This document shows, piece by piece, positions 32,661-45,054 of a stretch of DNA of 64,000 nucleotides. Source of the stretch: Pegoplata infirma (lineage: Eukaryota; Arthropoda; Insecta; Diptera; Anthomyiidae); assembly GCA_963921195.1 (NCBI GenBank), contig OY992536.1, positions 90,067,007-90,131,006 of the forward strand, given 5' to 3'. The first letter of the stretch is position 1. Each line of letters starts with the position of its first letter. The translations under genes were made by a program, and so were the position numbers. The notes under the pieces were generated by a model that had not been told where the DNA came from, made no database searches, and worked only from the letters and a program-made list of their open reading frames with translations.

Positions 32661-32797
32661 TTACTTTTTATTCACCAGCTGGTGGAAAAAGGGTTTATTC
32701 ACCACGAGGTGAATTATTATCCAAGTTGCAAATTTTTGGTTTTAAGAAAATGAAAATAGTAATTCTTGTTTTCTTTTTCGTTAATTGTTAGCTTATG

Positions 32798-33019
32798 GGG
32801 CATGTCACAGACTCAATTCCGTTCGGATTTGAAACAAGTGGTTTACTCGTAAAACGCAAAACAAAATTTTTTTTTTTCGGAATGAAATCACTTTCAAAAA
32901 CCAAAGTGGAATTGACTTGCATAAAAGTGGTTTTATTCCCAAAATTTATATTCTCTTTGCGTTTTACGAGTAAACCACTTTTTTCAAATCCGAACGGAAT
33001 TGAGTCTGTGACATGCCCG
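32798..33019. mobile_element. Short palindromic element, GGGCATGTCACAGACTC ends
   Basis: GGGCATGTCACAGACTCAAT at the left is mirrored at the right, and the arms include AAACCACTTGTTTC/GTGGTTTACTCGTAAAACGC. Overlapping open frames on the two strands (93 and 99 codons) are only the two faces of the palindrome. The flanks (TTAT and GTAT) do not give a clean duplication. Confidence 0.7.
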
Positions 33020-33127
33020 TATATAGTCAAACTGAGGTGGCGTCCTGAAACTTTTTTAAATTTAGACACCAGCCTAAAAACATTATCATGTTAAACAAAA
33101 ACAAAAATTGTTTTATTCGACCTATAA

Positions 33128-34205
33128 AATATTATATTTTGAGTAAGTTTATTCTAGCTCGAGGTCATTATTTTTTTTACTAATTAAACTATGATATTAT
33201 CATAGAATAATTTTCAAGAAAATTATTTTTCCATTTTAAATTAATTTATGTTGGTAATTTTTGCAAGACTTATCCGAAGCGACCCAGGCAGAAAAATACG
33301 AACGGGAGAGCGCTGGCAAAGTACCTTTTATGGTCGCTTGTGTGCTGGGAAAGCATCACAGTTTAGTACTCTCCCAGCGTCCAAAATGATAACCACGGTA
33401 AACGGTATGCCGTTGCTATTTTAAAGCGCTTTGAAAGCGCTTTAAAAACAAAAAATATGGTACTATTATAGCACTTTAAGAACAAAAAATGGGACGTATC
33501 TAAATTGTATACATAAGTCCATAAGAAACAACTTTTTTTGGTGTTTATTTGAATAAAGAAATTTATTAAAACAGGATAAAAAAAATTACTGACGCATTTA
33601 TTAGGATAAAAAAATGTTGAACAAACTTTGAACAAATTTTTAAGTCCCGGAAAAAATTTGTTTGCATTGCGTTTTGGAATAAAAAATTTAATAAAAATGC
33701 TTTTAGGAAAAAATTTGGAAAAGTTCCGAAAAAAAGTGGTGTATTGAACTGAAACGGGTATGTATCCGGAGTTTTAGGGTAATGTATCCGGAGTTTAAGA
33801 CACTTCCTCACGAAATAAACAGGTGTTTTTACATTAAAGGTGTCAAGTTTGTAATATGTAGGTCATTGTGTATAAGTGACCTCATCATGTGAAATATCAA
33901 GGACCGGCCTTATCCTGCAAGGAAATAAAAAAAATTCCAATTGTTACGCAAATTAATAAATTTTAATAAAATATTTATACTTTGAACGAATTTAAATAGA
34001 AAAACATTGGCAAAGCGCTTGGAAAGCACTTTTCTACCACTAAAAAACACTACCTTCTACACAAAAAATAAAGTGCTTTGCCGAGACTTTTTCTTTGGAA
34101 CGGTTGGCAGTTTCTGCTTGGGGAGTTTCGGAATTTATCAGAGTCCATTGTCAAGACTATTTAGCAAATATAAAAACCATATACCATACAGTAGCAAATG
34201 AAATT
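33128..34205. repeat. Family E repeat split by an unknown insertion
   Basis: 33128-33290 matches the left arm of the copy at 37186 (TTTATTCTAGCTCGAGGTCA). 34120-34205 matches its continuation (TTTCGGAATTTATCAGAG, TTGTCAAGACTATTTAGCAAA). The ~830 bp between them carries AAAGCGCTTTGAAAGCGCTT and CGGGAGAGCGCTGG blocks. I could not define its ends. Confidence 0.5.
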
Positions 34206-35734
34206 TAAAAGAAAAATCTTTAAAAATTTCTTAGATTATTTTTTTTTTTTGAATCGCAGTAAGTGTGAAATAAAATCATGTGTGAAGTACAAATCATGTG
34301 AATTAGAATCGTATGATTAAGAATCGTGTGCAATTATATGACAGAATGTCTTGGTTTTATCTTATCCTTGTTTCTTTTACAAGTCGTTTTTTTGTTAAAT
34401 ATTTTCTTAACACATTTTAATAAATCTTAATATTTTTACGAAAATTTATGTCTTTATCAAATAAAAAAGTATTAAATGTCAAATTATCTATCACATACAA
34501 AGCGAGCATTTCAAATATTTGCAAAACAAAAGAAAACACTACTTGTTTGTACTAAAAATGGTCATAAAAATGTTTGTAAGAATCATGTTTCTTGGCAGGT
34601 ATTTGTTAGTTTTTTTTTATTGTTAATTAAAAAACAGTGGGGGTATTGACGTTTAAAAAAATAGATTTTCTGCAAAATGTTTAATAGTACATTTTCATTG
34701 GTGTCGAAATCCCGTTTAATGAGGTTTGGAACCAAAAATCATTTGAAAACAAGTATTATCGTACAAAAGGGAATGGGCAAAATTGAAAGATTTTCTAAAA
34801 AAAAATTTTGAAAATTTTCTAAGTCCTGAGAATAAAAAATTTTGGGGTTTTTTTGCGTTTTGTTGCAAAAAAAAATGGTTTGGGGGAAAAAAACTTTGGC
34901 AAATTTTGAAAAACGTCCTCGACATAGATAAAGATCTGTGTAGGATGCAGCCCAAATTCTAATTAGCAAAAAACAATATTTTGGGTTCATGTCAATTGAA
35001 AATAATAAAATTAAAACCTTGTCTATGACAGCAACGTGTTTTGTGCAAAAAAACATAATGTATTTACATAATTTTGATATTTTAAAGATATACCTTGACT
35101 GGTATATCATTATACTTTAAGGTGGGTCTAGTACCAATAATTCGGACAGTTTTAAACTTCAGCACAAAATCAGTTTTGGGCTGATTTTCTTCGTGAACAT
35201 TACATTTAAGTATATAATTGTTATATTAAGGTATAAGTACTGTACATATTTAAATAAATAAAGGACATATATATACAAAATCATTTTAACCAGTACCTCA
35301 GAGTGGTGTATGGTATAAAAATGACGATTTAAATGAATACCCTCACTGCATTACGTTATATGTAGGAAATATAATTAAGGGCGATTTAAATCACCGTCAC
35401 ATTACCATCATCTTCACTGTCGAGTGTTATAAACTTAAGCTACTTGAGATAAGGAAACACCTTGTTAAAACTACGAGTATGTACATTTTTTCCAAAGTAC
35501 TTAATGTATATACTTAATGTTATTTAACAGATATATATACTTAATGTTATTTAACAGATGTTAATAAATTATGTTAAAAGTCCATAGAATGTTAAACAAA
35601 CAGAAGGAAGACAGGAAATTTTGGCAACAGATAAAAATTTAAAGTGTTATGACGTTCGTCATACAGAAACTGGGGGTAAACCGAATTGTGGAGACCGAAT
35701 GTAGTACCAATCTAGCCTGTAGTTAGGGGGCCCA
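34206..35734. other. Mostly unique AT-rich sequence
   Basis: I see no gene, no palindrome and no clear element. The small frames at 34716-35110 on the minus strand are Phe/Lys-rich with no domain. A 24-bp direct duplication around TTAATGTTATTTAACAGAT lies at 35514-35560. Confidence 0.5.
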
Positions 35735-36004
35735 GGCCACCTAAATCGAAAAAGATCAATTGTAATTCGAAATAGATCATTAGTAATTCGAAAAATATCA
35801 ATTGTAATGCGAAGATTTTAACTTTAATTCGATAAAGATCATTTGTAATTTGAAAAAGATCAATTATAATTCGAAAAGGATCAATAGTAATTCGAAAAAA
35901 GATTAATTGTAATTCAAAAATGATCACTTGTTATTCGAAAAAGATCAACTATAATTCGAAAATATCAATTGTAATTCGAAAAACATCAATTATAATTCGA
36001 AAAA
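35735..36004 (+). repeat. 21-bp minisatellite, ATCAATTGTAATTCGAAAAA type
   Basis: About 12 units, period near 21. The array is broken by the foldback at 36008-36838 and resumes at 36839-36975 in the same orientation, then appears inverted at 36976-37175. Confidence 0.85.
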
Positions 36005-36007
36005 TAA

Positions 36008-36838
36008 CACCGCTCAACAAATCGAAGGTTTTTGGCTCCGGTTTAAAGTATCATATAAAACTTTTAAAGATTTTGACTCGCTGATTCCAAATCCGTGCTC
36101 TACATTTTTGCATCACGTCTAGAATTTTAATTATTCGCGGTTGAAAATGCGAAAAAACGCGATTTTTGCCTTTTTTGAAAGCCTGCACAGCAGCCGCTGG
36201 GTGGAATAAAAATCTGGTATAAAGCGTGAGAGTAAAATTGAACTATGATCTCAAAAATATGATTAAAAAAATTTTAAGTTGTTGCACTATTATTGGCCAA
36301 ACATTCATTTTAAAAAAACACTGTCAAAAAAATTTAAAAAAGCACCACTTTTAAAAGGCTCTAAAACAAAAACCAGATGATCAATCTTTACTGCGATGAT
36401 CTCAAAATTTAGGCAAAAGTTCATTCTTTCTTATAGACTTTTAAACCCATTCAAGATATCTTCCGGTTTATACAAAAAATAACACAGAAAGCTTAATTTT
36501 ATAAAATATTTATTTTTTTGTAGTTTTTTTTTTTGAAAAATATCAAAAAACTGAGGTAAATTTTACAAAAATGGTAATTTTAACAGTATTATTTTAAAAT
36601 GCACGTAAAGCCCAACCAAATGTAATAATTTGAAAAAAATTGTGATTTGTATTCCACTGCATGGCTGCTGTGCAGGCTTTCAAATAATGCAAAAATCTTA
36701 ATTTTTCGCATTTTCAACCGTGAATAACTAAAAATCTGGACGTGATGGGAAAATTTGAAGAACAGATTTGGAATCAGAAGATCAAAGTCTACTAAAATTT
36801 ATCATCAGAATTCAAAAAAAAATGAGTGTTGAGCGGTA
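36008..36838. mobile_element. Uninterrupted foldback, Harbinger-like, TAA duplication
   Basis: An 831-bp element with ends CACCGCTCAACA and TGTTGAGCGGTA and arms of about 190 bp or more (AGCCTGCACAGCAGCC against GGCTGCTGTGCAGGCT). TAA lies on both sides (36005-36007, 36839-36841), inside the 21-bp minisatellite. It is the full-length paralogue of 13815-28253 and shows the empty site of the BEL insertion at 36147-36151. Confidence 0.85.
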
Positions 36839-37175
36839 TAATCAATTGTAGTTCAAAATAAATCAATTGTAATTCAAAAAAGATCAATTGTATTTCAAAA
36901 TAGATTAATTGTATTTCAAAAAAGATCAAGTGTAATTCGAAATTTCCAATTGTAGTTTGAAAAATATCAACTGAATTTCCATTGATCTTTTTCGGATTAC
37001 AATTGATATTTTTCGAATTAAAAATTATATTTTTCGAATAACAATTGAATTATTGATCTTTTTTCAATTACAATTGATCTTTTTCGAATTTCAATTAATC
37101 TTTTTCGAATTACAATTGATCTTTTAAGGATTAAAATTGATATTTTTTGAATTAAAATTGATCCTTTTCGAATAA
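36839..37175. repeat. 21-bp minisatellite, forward then inverted
   Basis: Units read ATCAATTGTAATTC up to about 36975 and GAATTACAATTGATCTTTTT afterwards, so the array turns round on itself and would form a long imperfect hairpin. Confidence 0.8.
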
Positions 37176-37185
37176 CATATTTTGA

Positions 37186-37638
37186 GTAGGTTTATTCTAG
37201 CTTGAGGTCATTATTTCCTTTACTAATTACAACTTTGATATTCTCATAGAATAATTTTCAAGAAAATTATTTTTCTGTTTTAAATTTAGTTATGTTTGCC
37301 ATTTTTGCAAGACTTAATCGGCACGTGTTTCTGAATTTGTCAGATTCCATTGTCAAGACTATTTATCAAATATAAAAACAAATCGTTAATGCTCAAACTA
37401 AAATATTAATACGTATTCGACTCTACCATTGGGAACTAGAAGACGAAAATTTTACCATCGTAGTAAGATTTTTATATTTGCTAAATAATCTTGACAATGG
37501 AATCGGACAAATTCCGAAACATGTGTCGCATAAATAAATTTAAAATAGAAAAATAATTTTCTTAAAAATTGTTCTATGAGAATATCATAGTTTTAATTAA
37601 TAAAGAACCTCGAGCTAGAATAAAACTACTCAAAATAT
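37186..37638. mobile_element. Family E palindrome, complete copy
   Basis: ATATTTTGAGTAGGTTTATT at the left is mirrored by AATAAAACTACTCAAAATAT at the right. The arms share CATAGAATAATTTTCAAGAAAA and TTGTCAAGA.TATTTA.CAAAT, about 210 bp each. No coding sequence. Confidence 0.75.
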
Positions 37639-37689
37639 AATATTTTTAAGATCGAATAAAGCAATTTTTACTTTTTAATAAAAATTAAC

Positions 37690-37869
37690 CAGAATTTCAA
37701 AATGTATTTTAAAGCTGGCGATATGTATTTGAAAAATTTCCAAATGTGTTTTAAAATTGTCCAATTGTATTTTAAAAATTTCCAAATTTATTTTTAAATA
37801 TTGAATGTATAATTCTATGTAAAATATTTTAAAATACATTTGAAAAATTTTAAAATACAGTTGGACAAC
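37690..37869. repeat. 21-bp satellite B, left block
   Basis: ATTTTAAAATTGTCCAA-type units, mostly inverted relative to the main array at 40929-41875. The hAT-like element at 37878-40928 separates the two. Confidence 0.75.
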
Positions 37870-38491
37870 TTTAAAGTTAGAGAATGCATCCCGGGATTTC
37901 CCGTCCCGGGATTCCCGGGAAATTCGTCATTTTTCATTTCCCGCATTCCCGGGAAATTTGTGCGGGATTCCCGGGAATTTAAAAAAATGTACATAAACAA
38001 GTTAACTGCTGTATTAAGGTAAATAAATATTCAAATATAATGGCTCCGATTTTCATGCACTACAAAATCTAAAATTTATGCTTATAATATGCACTTAAAA
38101 ATCAAAAATATGCAATAAAAATTCAAAAATATTTACTAAAAAAGTAAAAAGTATTAAAATTTTTTTTTCATGAAAAAAGGTTTTACTAAAAGCAAAACGT
38201 ATGAACAAAACGTATGAACCAGGGTTGGCAATCGAAACGAATAACGGTATCGGTAACGGTATTGGTATTACATATTTTTTATATCGGTAACGGTAAAGGT
38301 AACGGTATTTTCGATTATTTCGGTAACGATAAACCGTTACCGAAACATCGATACCGGTACGTACCGGTATTATGAATAAAATTTACCCAATGTGTTAAAA
38401 TGTAACAAATTTGTTAAAAACACGTAAAAAATAAAGAATTTATTAAATAAACTTCACAGGACACCCAGCGATTGTCTGAAACTTGCATATA

Positions 38492-38983
38492 CACAGAAAG
38501 AATTGAAAACGAAAGTCAATCAACAAAAACCCGGATTCAATTAATTTTTTAATTGAAACTCCTCCGATAAAGAAAATTGTTATATCAATCATCAAATTGT
38601 AGGTGATTAATTGATTTATTTCAATTAATCATTTTTTCGATTTTGATCAAAAATTTGATTGATTTTTTATTTAAAGTCAATTAAAATAATTATTGATTTA
38701 ACAAATGAATTTCACGCTTATGGAAAAATTATGAAGAAATTCATATTTTTTGTTTTCCAATATGTTGCCGACAATAAAAAAAAGTAAAAACGTAGTAAAA
38801 AGTATATTTTTGAATTAATGTATTCAAATAAATAGATGCGAAAAAAATCTAGTATGTTGAAAATTTGTAATTTGATAGTCAAAGAAAATAACAAAAATGT
38901 TGATCAACACAATAATTGACTCATTTAAATTTTGTTGATCAATAGATTTAATTGAAATTTTTTAGCCAATAACTTTTTGTGTG
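38492..38983. mobile_element. TA MITE with CACAGAAAG ends
   Basis: CACAGAAAG at the left and CTTTTTGTGTG at the right, with TA outside (38490-38491, 38984-38985). The interior is made of TTAATTGA/TCAATTAA motifs. It lies inside the hAT at 38220-40446. Confidence 0.7.
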
Positions 38984-39546
38984 TAGGAAAGAGGGGAGCA
39001 AAATAAGAGTTACCTATTTTTTATAGCTGCCTAATCTCACAATCTCAGCGGGTCAAAGGGGAGGGGAAAAACGGTATTTTTTTCGTTTTTTGAGGATTTT
39101 TCCCGTTTCTTCAAAAGAAACTATATGAACATTTTATACAGGCCGAAATGTTTTTTTAAGGTCTATCCAATGGTGTGTCGGTCGTGTCCAAATTCGGCTT
39201 CGTTAAGTTTGTTTTTGTCAAAAATCCGTAATCGTTGGGGTAGTTTATATGTAGATGTATATATGTACGTACGACCGCCAAAATCATATATAATAATCTC
39301 TATAAAAATTAAGCTGGCCCGTATTTTTTTCGTTTGACGAAATTCTTAAGCTCTTATTTTTTCATAAGGTGGCAACCCTTTTTTAAATTTGAGATTGGGC
39401 ATCTAAAAAAACAGGTAACTCTTATCACCACCCCTTATTCACCTATTCAAGTTTCAAGACAATCGATGGGTGCCCTATAAAAGACCTTCCTTATTAGTGC
39501 ATTTTTAACACAAAATTGTATAGTATAGTTGTATGGTATTTAATAC

Positions 39547-40130
39547 TAGAGGTGGGCGCGTAAGCGATTTTTGACTCACACTCTCTCACGCTCACGACAG
39601 GAATTTTTAAATCACGCACACTCACTCAATAGCATATTTTTTTTACTCACACTCACTCGCAATCACGTGAATAAATTTAATATAACTCACACTCACGTGC
39701 ACTCACGCAAGCTTCACTCACACTTACGTTGACTCACACTCACGAAACTCTTATTAATACAAAAAAAATCAAAAACTACAATTTCATAAAATCTTTTAAA
39801 AGGTTCAGCAAAATTTAAAGTTTAGCGAAATTTTACATTTTTTTTGCCTTTTTAGGAAGGAAATCTTAAGTTAACCCAAATTTAAAAATTTTTTGTTGCT
39901 TTTTTGATACGGAAGGAAATATGAAGAGAAAATAAATCACGCAAACTCAAGCAAAAAAATCGACTCACGCATACTCACTCACGCAAAAATCTTACTCACG
40001 CACACTCACTTACGTAATTTTTTCCATCACTCACACTCACTAAGAATCACTTGAGTAAAATTGAATTCACCCACACTCACGCGTGATCACTCGTGAATCA
40101 CTCTCTAATCTGCTCATGTGCCCGTTTCTA
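39547..40130. mobile_element. Third hAT-type element, 8-bp duplication TTTAATAC
   Basis: The ends TAGAGGTGGGC and GCCCGTTTCTA are inverted. TTTAATAC is on both sides (39539-39546, 40131-40138). The interior is a CTCACGCACACTCACT-rich simple repeat. Confidence 0.85.
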
Positions 40131-40928
40131 TTTAATACTTTTAATTAACTCAGAATTTAATTCAAATTTTCACGGGATATTGTAATTCAACAAAAATTTT
40201 TTGATTTTTTACGTGTTTATTAAATGTCTCTGTCCAATCAGCAGGAAAATCTGCATTTATCCGTATTTTATGACAACCGAAATAAAACCGATATAATACC
40301 GGTAAAAATCCCAATAAAGGTAAAGGTTTCTTATCGGTAACGGTATTGAAATTTTTTTATTTCGGTATTTGTAACGGTAACGGTAGTCAAAATTAAAAGG
40401 TTTTTAATCGGTAACTGTATTGAAAGGGTAACGGTAGCCAACACTGGAATGAACTAAAGATTTTTTTATTTTCAAGTCAAAAAATTGTTTGTATAATTAA
40501 AAAAATAGTTTTTTTTTTTGTAAACAGAAAAAACAAATTGCCAATGAACTACGTTCATAGTTTTTATGAAAAAATTCTTAAAAATAAGTAAAGGTTTTAT
40601 ACATTTTTTGAACTGCCAATGAACTACATTCATAGTTTTATGAACAAATTCTTAAAAATGTGGACATTGTTTAAAATATTTTTAAATATAGTTTTCAGCA
40701 TAATTTTTTGCTTTTGTTTTTTACACTGAATTATTATTTTATTTTCCTTTAAATGCATTAAGGCATTGTTAGACTTACTAATTTTGCAAAAAAAAGTTAT
40801 AAAAAAATTGTTAAAAACTAAAAAATGTGTTAATGGTTTTTAGTGCGGGATCCCGGGAATCCCGGGAAATTCAAAATTTTTTCCCGCTTTCCCGGGAAAT
40901 GAAAAAGTGCGGGAAATTGCGATCCCTA

Positions 40929-41880
40929 TTTAAAATACATTTTAAAATACATTTTAAAATACATTTGGAAAATTTTAAACTAGATTTGGACAATTTTAAA
41001 TTACATTTGGACTATTTAAAATACATTTGGACAGTTTTAAAATACATTTTGACAATTTTGACACTATATTTGGGCAATTTTAAAATACATTCGGTTAATT
41101 TTAAAATACATTCATTTAGACAATTTTAAAATATATTTGGACAATTTTAAAATACATTTGGACTGTTTTAAAATTCATTTGGACAATTTTAAAATATGTT
41201 TGGGCACTTTTAAAATACATTTGGACAATTTTAATATGCATTTGGACAATTTTAAAATATATTTGGATAATTTAAAAATACATTTGGACAATTTTAAAAT
41301 TAATTTGGACACTTTAAAAATATATTTGGACAATTTTAAAATACATTCGGTTAATTTAAAAATACATTTGGACAATTTTAAAATTAATTTAGACAATTTT
41401 AAAATATATTTGGACAATTTTAAAATACATTTGGACTATTTTAAAATTTATTTTGACAATTTTAAAATATATTTGGGCAATTTTAAAATACATTAGAAAA
41501 ATTTTGAACTACATTTAAACAATTTTAAAATACATTTGGACAATTTTAAAATAGATTTGGAAAATTTTAAACTACATTTGGACAATTTTAAAATACAATT
41601 GGACAATTTTAAAATACATTTGGAAAAATTTAAAATACATTTGGAGAATTTTAAAATACATTTGGACAATTTTAATATACATTTGGAAAATTTTAAACTA
41701 CATTTGGACACTTTTAAAATACATTTGGACAATTTTATTATACATTAGGGCAATTTTAAAATTAATTTGGACAGTTTTAAAATATATTTGGACAATTTTA
41801 AAATACATTTTGACAATTTTGAAATACATTTGGACAGTTTTAAAATACATTTGGAAATTTTTAAAATACAATAAATCTAA
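40929..41880. repeat. 21-bp satellite B, main array (about 44 units)
   Basis: The unit ACATTTGGACAATTTTAAAAT has a period of 21, so it stays in frame and encodes KIHLDNF repeats on one strand and KLSKCIL repeats on the other. Both frames are open for hundreds of bases by periodicity alone. I do not regard them as genes. Confidence 0.9.
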
Positions 41881-41980
41881 CGAAAGATAAATCCAATCGG
41901 TCCATGTTTGGAATTGGGACCCATTTTCCGTAAAACACTGGTATAGGGTCCTGACCGACTATAATTTTCATACTTGTTAT

Positions 41981-42990
41981 CAGGGACGGGACCTTCATGC
42001 ACTAAAAAAACTATGTTTTAAGCGACTAAAAATCTTGAAATATGCACTAAAAACTTCAAAAATATGCACTAAAACTTATAAAAAATGTGCATTTTTACAT
42101 TTTTGAAAAAAAAAATAATAATTTTTCACTTTGTTAGCTTATTAATAAAAAAAAAGAGAGTGTTAAATTCGGTTGTGCCGAATCTTTTATAGCCTCCAAA
42201 ATGTAAAAAAAATTAAAAAAAAAAATTGTCAGGGGCTTTTTTTTGGGGGGGGGGGGGTGATGGGGTCAGTGGGGGACGTTGAGAACACCTTCCCATCCTG
42301 ATAAATAAAACAAATGTTTCATTTATTTAACAAAAATACAAAAAAAAACATGTAAAAAAGGTGTATTTTTTCAGAGGTTGGTTCAGTTCTTCAAGGGGGA
42401 ACTTTTTCCCCCTTTTCCGATTTTGCCCATTTCCGCACTTAACCTGCCTAGGACCATAAGACATATTCGTACCAAATTTCAGGAGTATAGCTCTTTTATT
42501 TTGGACTGCATCGTGCCATGTACAGGCAGACGGACGGGCATTCACAGAATGTCTTAGAATCGATCATGGATCAATAATATATATACTTTATGGGGTCCCC
42601 GACCGATATTTCAATGCGTTACAAACGGAATGACAAGGTGAGTATACCCCTATACTGTGGTTGGAGGGTATAAAAATCATTTCATTTCAGAAAAGTATTT
42701 CATCTCGAAAACAAATTGTGAGGCCTGTTCAACAGGCAAATTAATGATGTTTACAAACAAAATTATAAAAATGAAAAAAAAACAAGCCAAAACAAAAATT
42801 ACAAAATATGACGACCTAAAAATATGCATTTATAGCAGAATACAAAATATGCAAAAATATGCATTTTCAGCAAAATATCCAAAAATATTCACTAACGACT
42901 CGATGGCATTTTTAAGCAAATTTTTTGATTTGCATAGATGTTTGTGCTGTTTTTAGACTAATAGGAAAAAACATGCATTGCAGTCCTCTC
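41981..42990. mobile_element. hAT-like element with TTCATGCAC, split by dispersed repeat
   Basis: It starts CAGGGACGGGACCTTCATGC and ends AACATGCATTGCAGTCCTCTC, with repeated ATATGCACTAAAA motifs as in the other members. I did not find matching 8-bp flanks. Confidence 0.55.
42155..42676 (+). repeat. Dispersed GGAGGGTATA repeat, copy 3 (diverged)
   Basis: From GTTAAATTCGGTTGTGCCGA to TTGGAGGGTATAAAA, with CTTTATGGGGTCCCCGACCG inside and a G-run at 42245-42257. Confidence 0.75.
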
Positions 42991-43009
42991 CGTAAAAAAA
43001 ATTCTCCGT

Positions 43010-43170
43010 AAAAAAATTCTTATAAACATTTTTCTATATTAAAGATGTCTCAAAATATGTAAATTTTTCTACATGAAAAATGTGTCGAAATCTTCTACTT
43101 AATCTGAAAATTTTTCTGTGCAAAAATATCTCAGAATCTGAGTATTTTTCTATACTAAAATTGTTTTAGA
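43010..43170. repeat. Family A minisatellite, duplicated at 45055-45300
   Basis: The order of units (AAAGATGTCTCAAAATATGT, TTTTTCTACATGAAAAATGT) is the same in the two places on either side of the palindrome at 43298-45046, so the flanking sequence is itself repeated. Confidence 0.65.
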
Positions 43171-43297
43171 GTCTAAAAAACATATTAATTTTCAGCAAAA
43201 TATGCAAAAAATATGCACTAAAGAATCGATGCCATTTTTAAGTAAATTCTTTGATTTTCAAAGATATTTGGTTTGTGGTGTTTTAAGACTAACAGTA

Positions 43298-45046
43298 TAT
43301 CGTCCATTCCATGAGTCATTTTAAAAAATCTGACCGAGGGTCTTCCGATTTTTGTTATATTTTTCATACAGATACTCTATGGAGCCAGTTTCAATTTTCA
43401 TCCATTAGATCGAAAATATTTAAAAAACTCGCTGTTTTATTCACGATTTTCGTTTTTAAGAAAGTCAAAAAAATGCAAAATCTGTGTAACTTTGAGCAGC
43501 TGTATTTTCTAAACTACTTATCGCATTTTAACAATCCATAGCGCATACGAATGGTATGTAAGTCTATTTTGATATCTTATAAACTGAAAAAATATCGGTG
43601 GTTTAAAAATGCATTTAATATGCAAATGCAGTTTTGAAGTGCATTTTGCGAAACTTTTACCCCATTTAATTTTTTGTTAATTAGCATATTTGGAAAATTT
43701 AGGATTTTTGGTACAAAAAAATGTTTTCATTACAATGGACCGAGCATGTATGAATTTTTAATATTTTTTTTTAAAAAATACTTCCTTAAGTTTCCCTTAT
43801 AAAAATTTATATTTATTAAATTTTTCCAAAATCATGTAAGAAGACATGTTTTTAAACCATTATATTTTCAAAAGTACTAATCGTATCTCATTGTTTTTAT
43901 GCACATTAGAAGGGTATTTTTGTCTATTTTTTGTATTTAATGACCACAAAAATGTTGGTGTTTCAAAAATGCATTTTAAATGCAAATGCAGTTTTGAAGT
44001 GCATTTTTCAAAACTTTTACCCCTTTGAATTTTTTTTTAATTATCATATTCGAAAAGTTTACAATTTTTACTACAAAACAGTGTCCTGCTAATAATGGAC
44101 CCACTGTGTGTGCTATTTTTAATTTTTTTTTTTTAATTTCCTTTAAAAAATTTCAATATTTTAAATAAAAACAAAAAAATCTGAAATAGAATGATTTTTT
44201 AAAAAAATTTTAAAAAATATCACGCACAGTGGGTCCATTATTAGGAGGACATTATTTTGTAGTAAAAATTGTAAGCTTTTCGAATATGATAACTAAAATA
44301 AAATTCAAAGGGGTAAAAGTTTTGAAAAATGCACTTCAAAACTGCATTTGCATTTAGAATGCATTTTTGAAACACCAACATATTTGGGGTCATTAAATGC
44401 AAAAAATAGACAAAAATACCTTCTAATGTGCATAAAAACAATGAGATACGATTAGTACTTTTGAAAATATAATGGTTTAAAAACATGTCTTCTTACATGA
44501 TTTTGGTAAAATTTAATAAATATAAATTTTTATAAGGGAAACTTAAGGAAGTATTTTTTAAAAAAAAATATTAAAAATATCATACATGCTCGGTCCATTG
44601 TAATGAAAACATTTTTTTGTACCAAAAATCCTAAATTTTCCAAATATGCTAATTAAAAAAAAAATTAAATGGGGTAAAAGTTTCGCAAAATGCACTTCAA
44701 ACCTGCATTTGCATATTAAATGCACTTTTAAACCACCGATATTTTTTCAGTTTATAAGATATCAAAATAGACTTACATACCATTCGTATGCGCTATGGAT
44801 TGTTAAAATGCGATATGTAGTTTAGAAAATACAGCTGCTCAAAGTTACACAGATTTTGCATTTTTTTGGCTTTTTTAAAAACGAAAATCGTGAATAAAAA
44901 AGCGAGTTTTTCAAATATTTTCGATCTGATGGATGAAATTTGAAATTGGCTCCATAGAGTATCTGTATGAAAAAAATAACAAAAATCGGAAGACCCTCGG
45001 TCAAAAAATGCCTAAAATTACCAAATGTCTGGTGGAATGGACGATA
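43298..45046. mobile_element. 1.75-kb near-perfect palindrome, TA-flanked
   Basis: The ends TATCGTCCATTCCA and TGGAATGGACGATA mirror each other with TA outside (43296-43297, 45047-45048). The arms are about 850 bp and closely matching, with the centre near 44170. Each arm encodes the same ~60-residue chance peptide (43846-44028 plus, 44241-44486 minus). No transposase. RNA from it would form a very long double strand. Confidence 0.85.
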
Positions 45047-45054
45047 TATGAAAA

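Larger units (their letters stand above)
38220..40446. mobile_element. Nested hAT element, CAGGGTTGGC ends
   Basis: The ends CAGGGTTGGC and GCCAACACTG are inverted, with flanks GTATGAAC (38212-38219) and GAATGAAC (40447-40454), 7 of 8 the same. Both ends are packed with GGTAACGGTAT repeats. The unoccupied equivalent of this site is at about 58465-58475 (CATATGAAC). Confidence 0.8.
37878..40928. mobile_element. CCCGGG hAT-like element with near 8-bp duplication
   Basis: It starts TAGAGAATGCATCCCGGGAT and ends GGGAAATTGCGATCCCTA, and it is rich in TTCCCGGGAA inverted motifs at both ends. The flanks are TTTAAAGT (37870-37877) and TTTAAAAT (40929-40936), 7 of 8 the same. A second copy at 58157-59194 lacks the nested insertions. 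No transposase frame. Confidence 0.75.

Noticed and set aside
32788..33094. Overlapping 93- and 99-codon frames
   Set aside because: They arise from the palindromic element at 32798-33019.
40827..41748. Long frames on both strands made of seven-residue repeats
   Set aside because: A 21-bp tandem unit without a stop stays open by periodicity alone; both strands are open, which argues against coding.
43846..44486. Same ~60-residue peptide on both strands
   Set aside because: It is produced by the two arms of one palindrome; no start context or domain.
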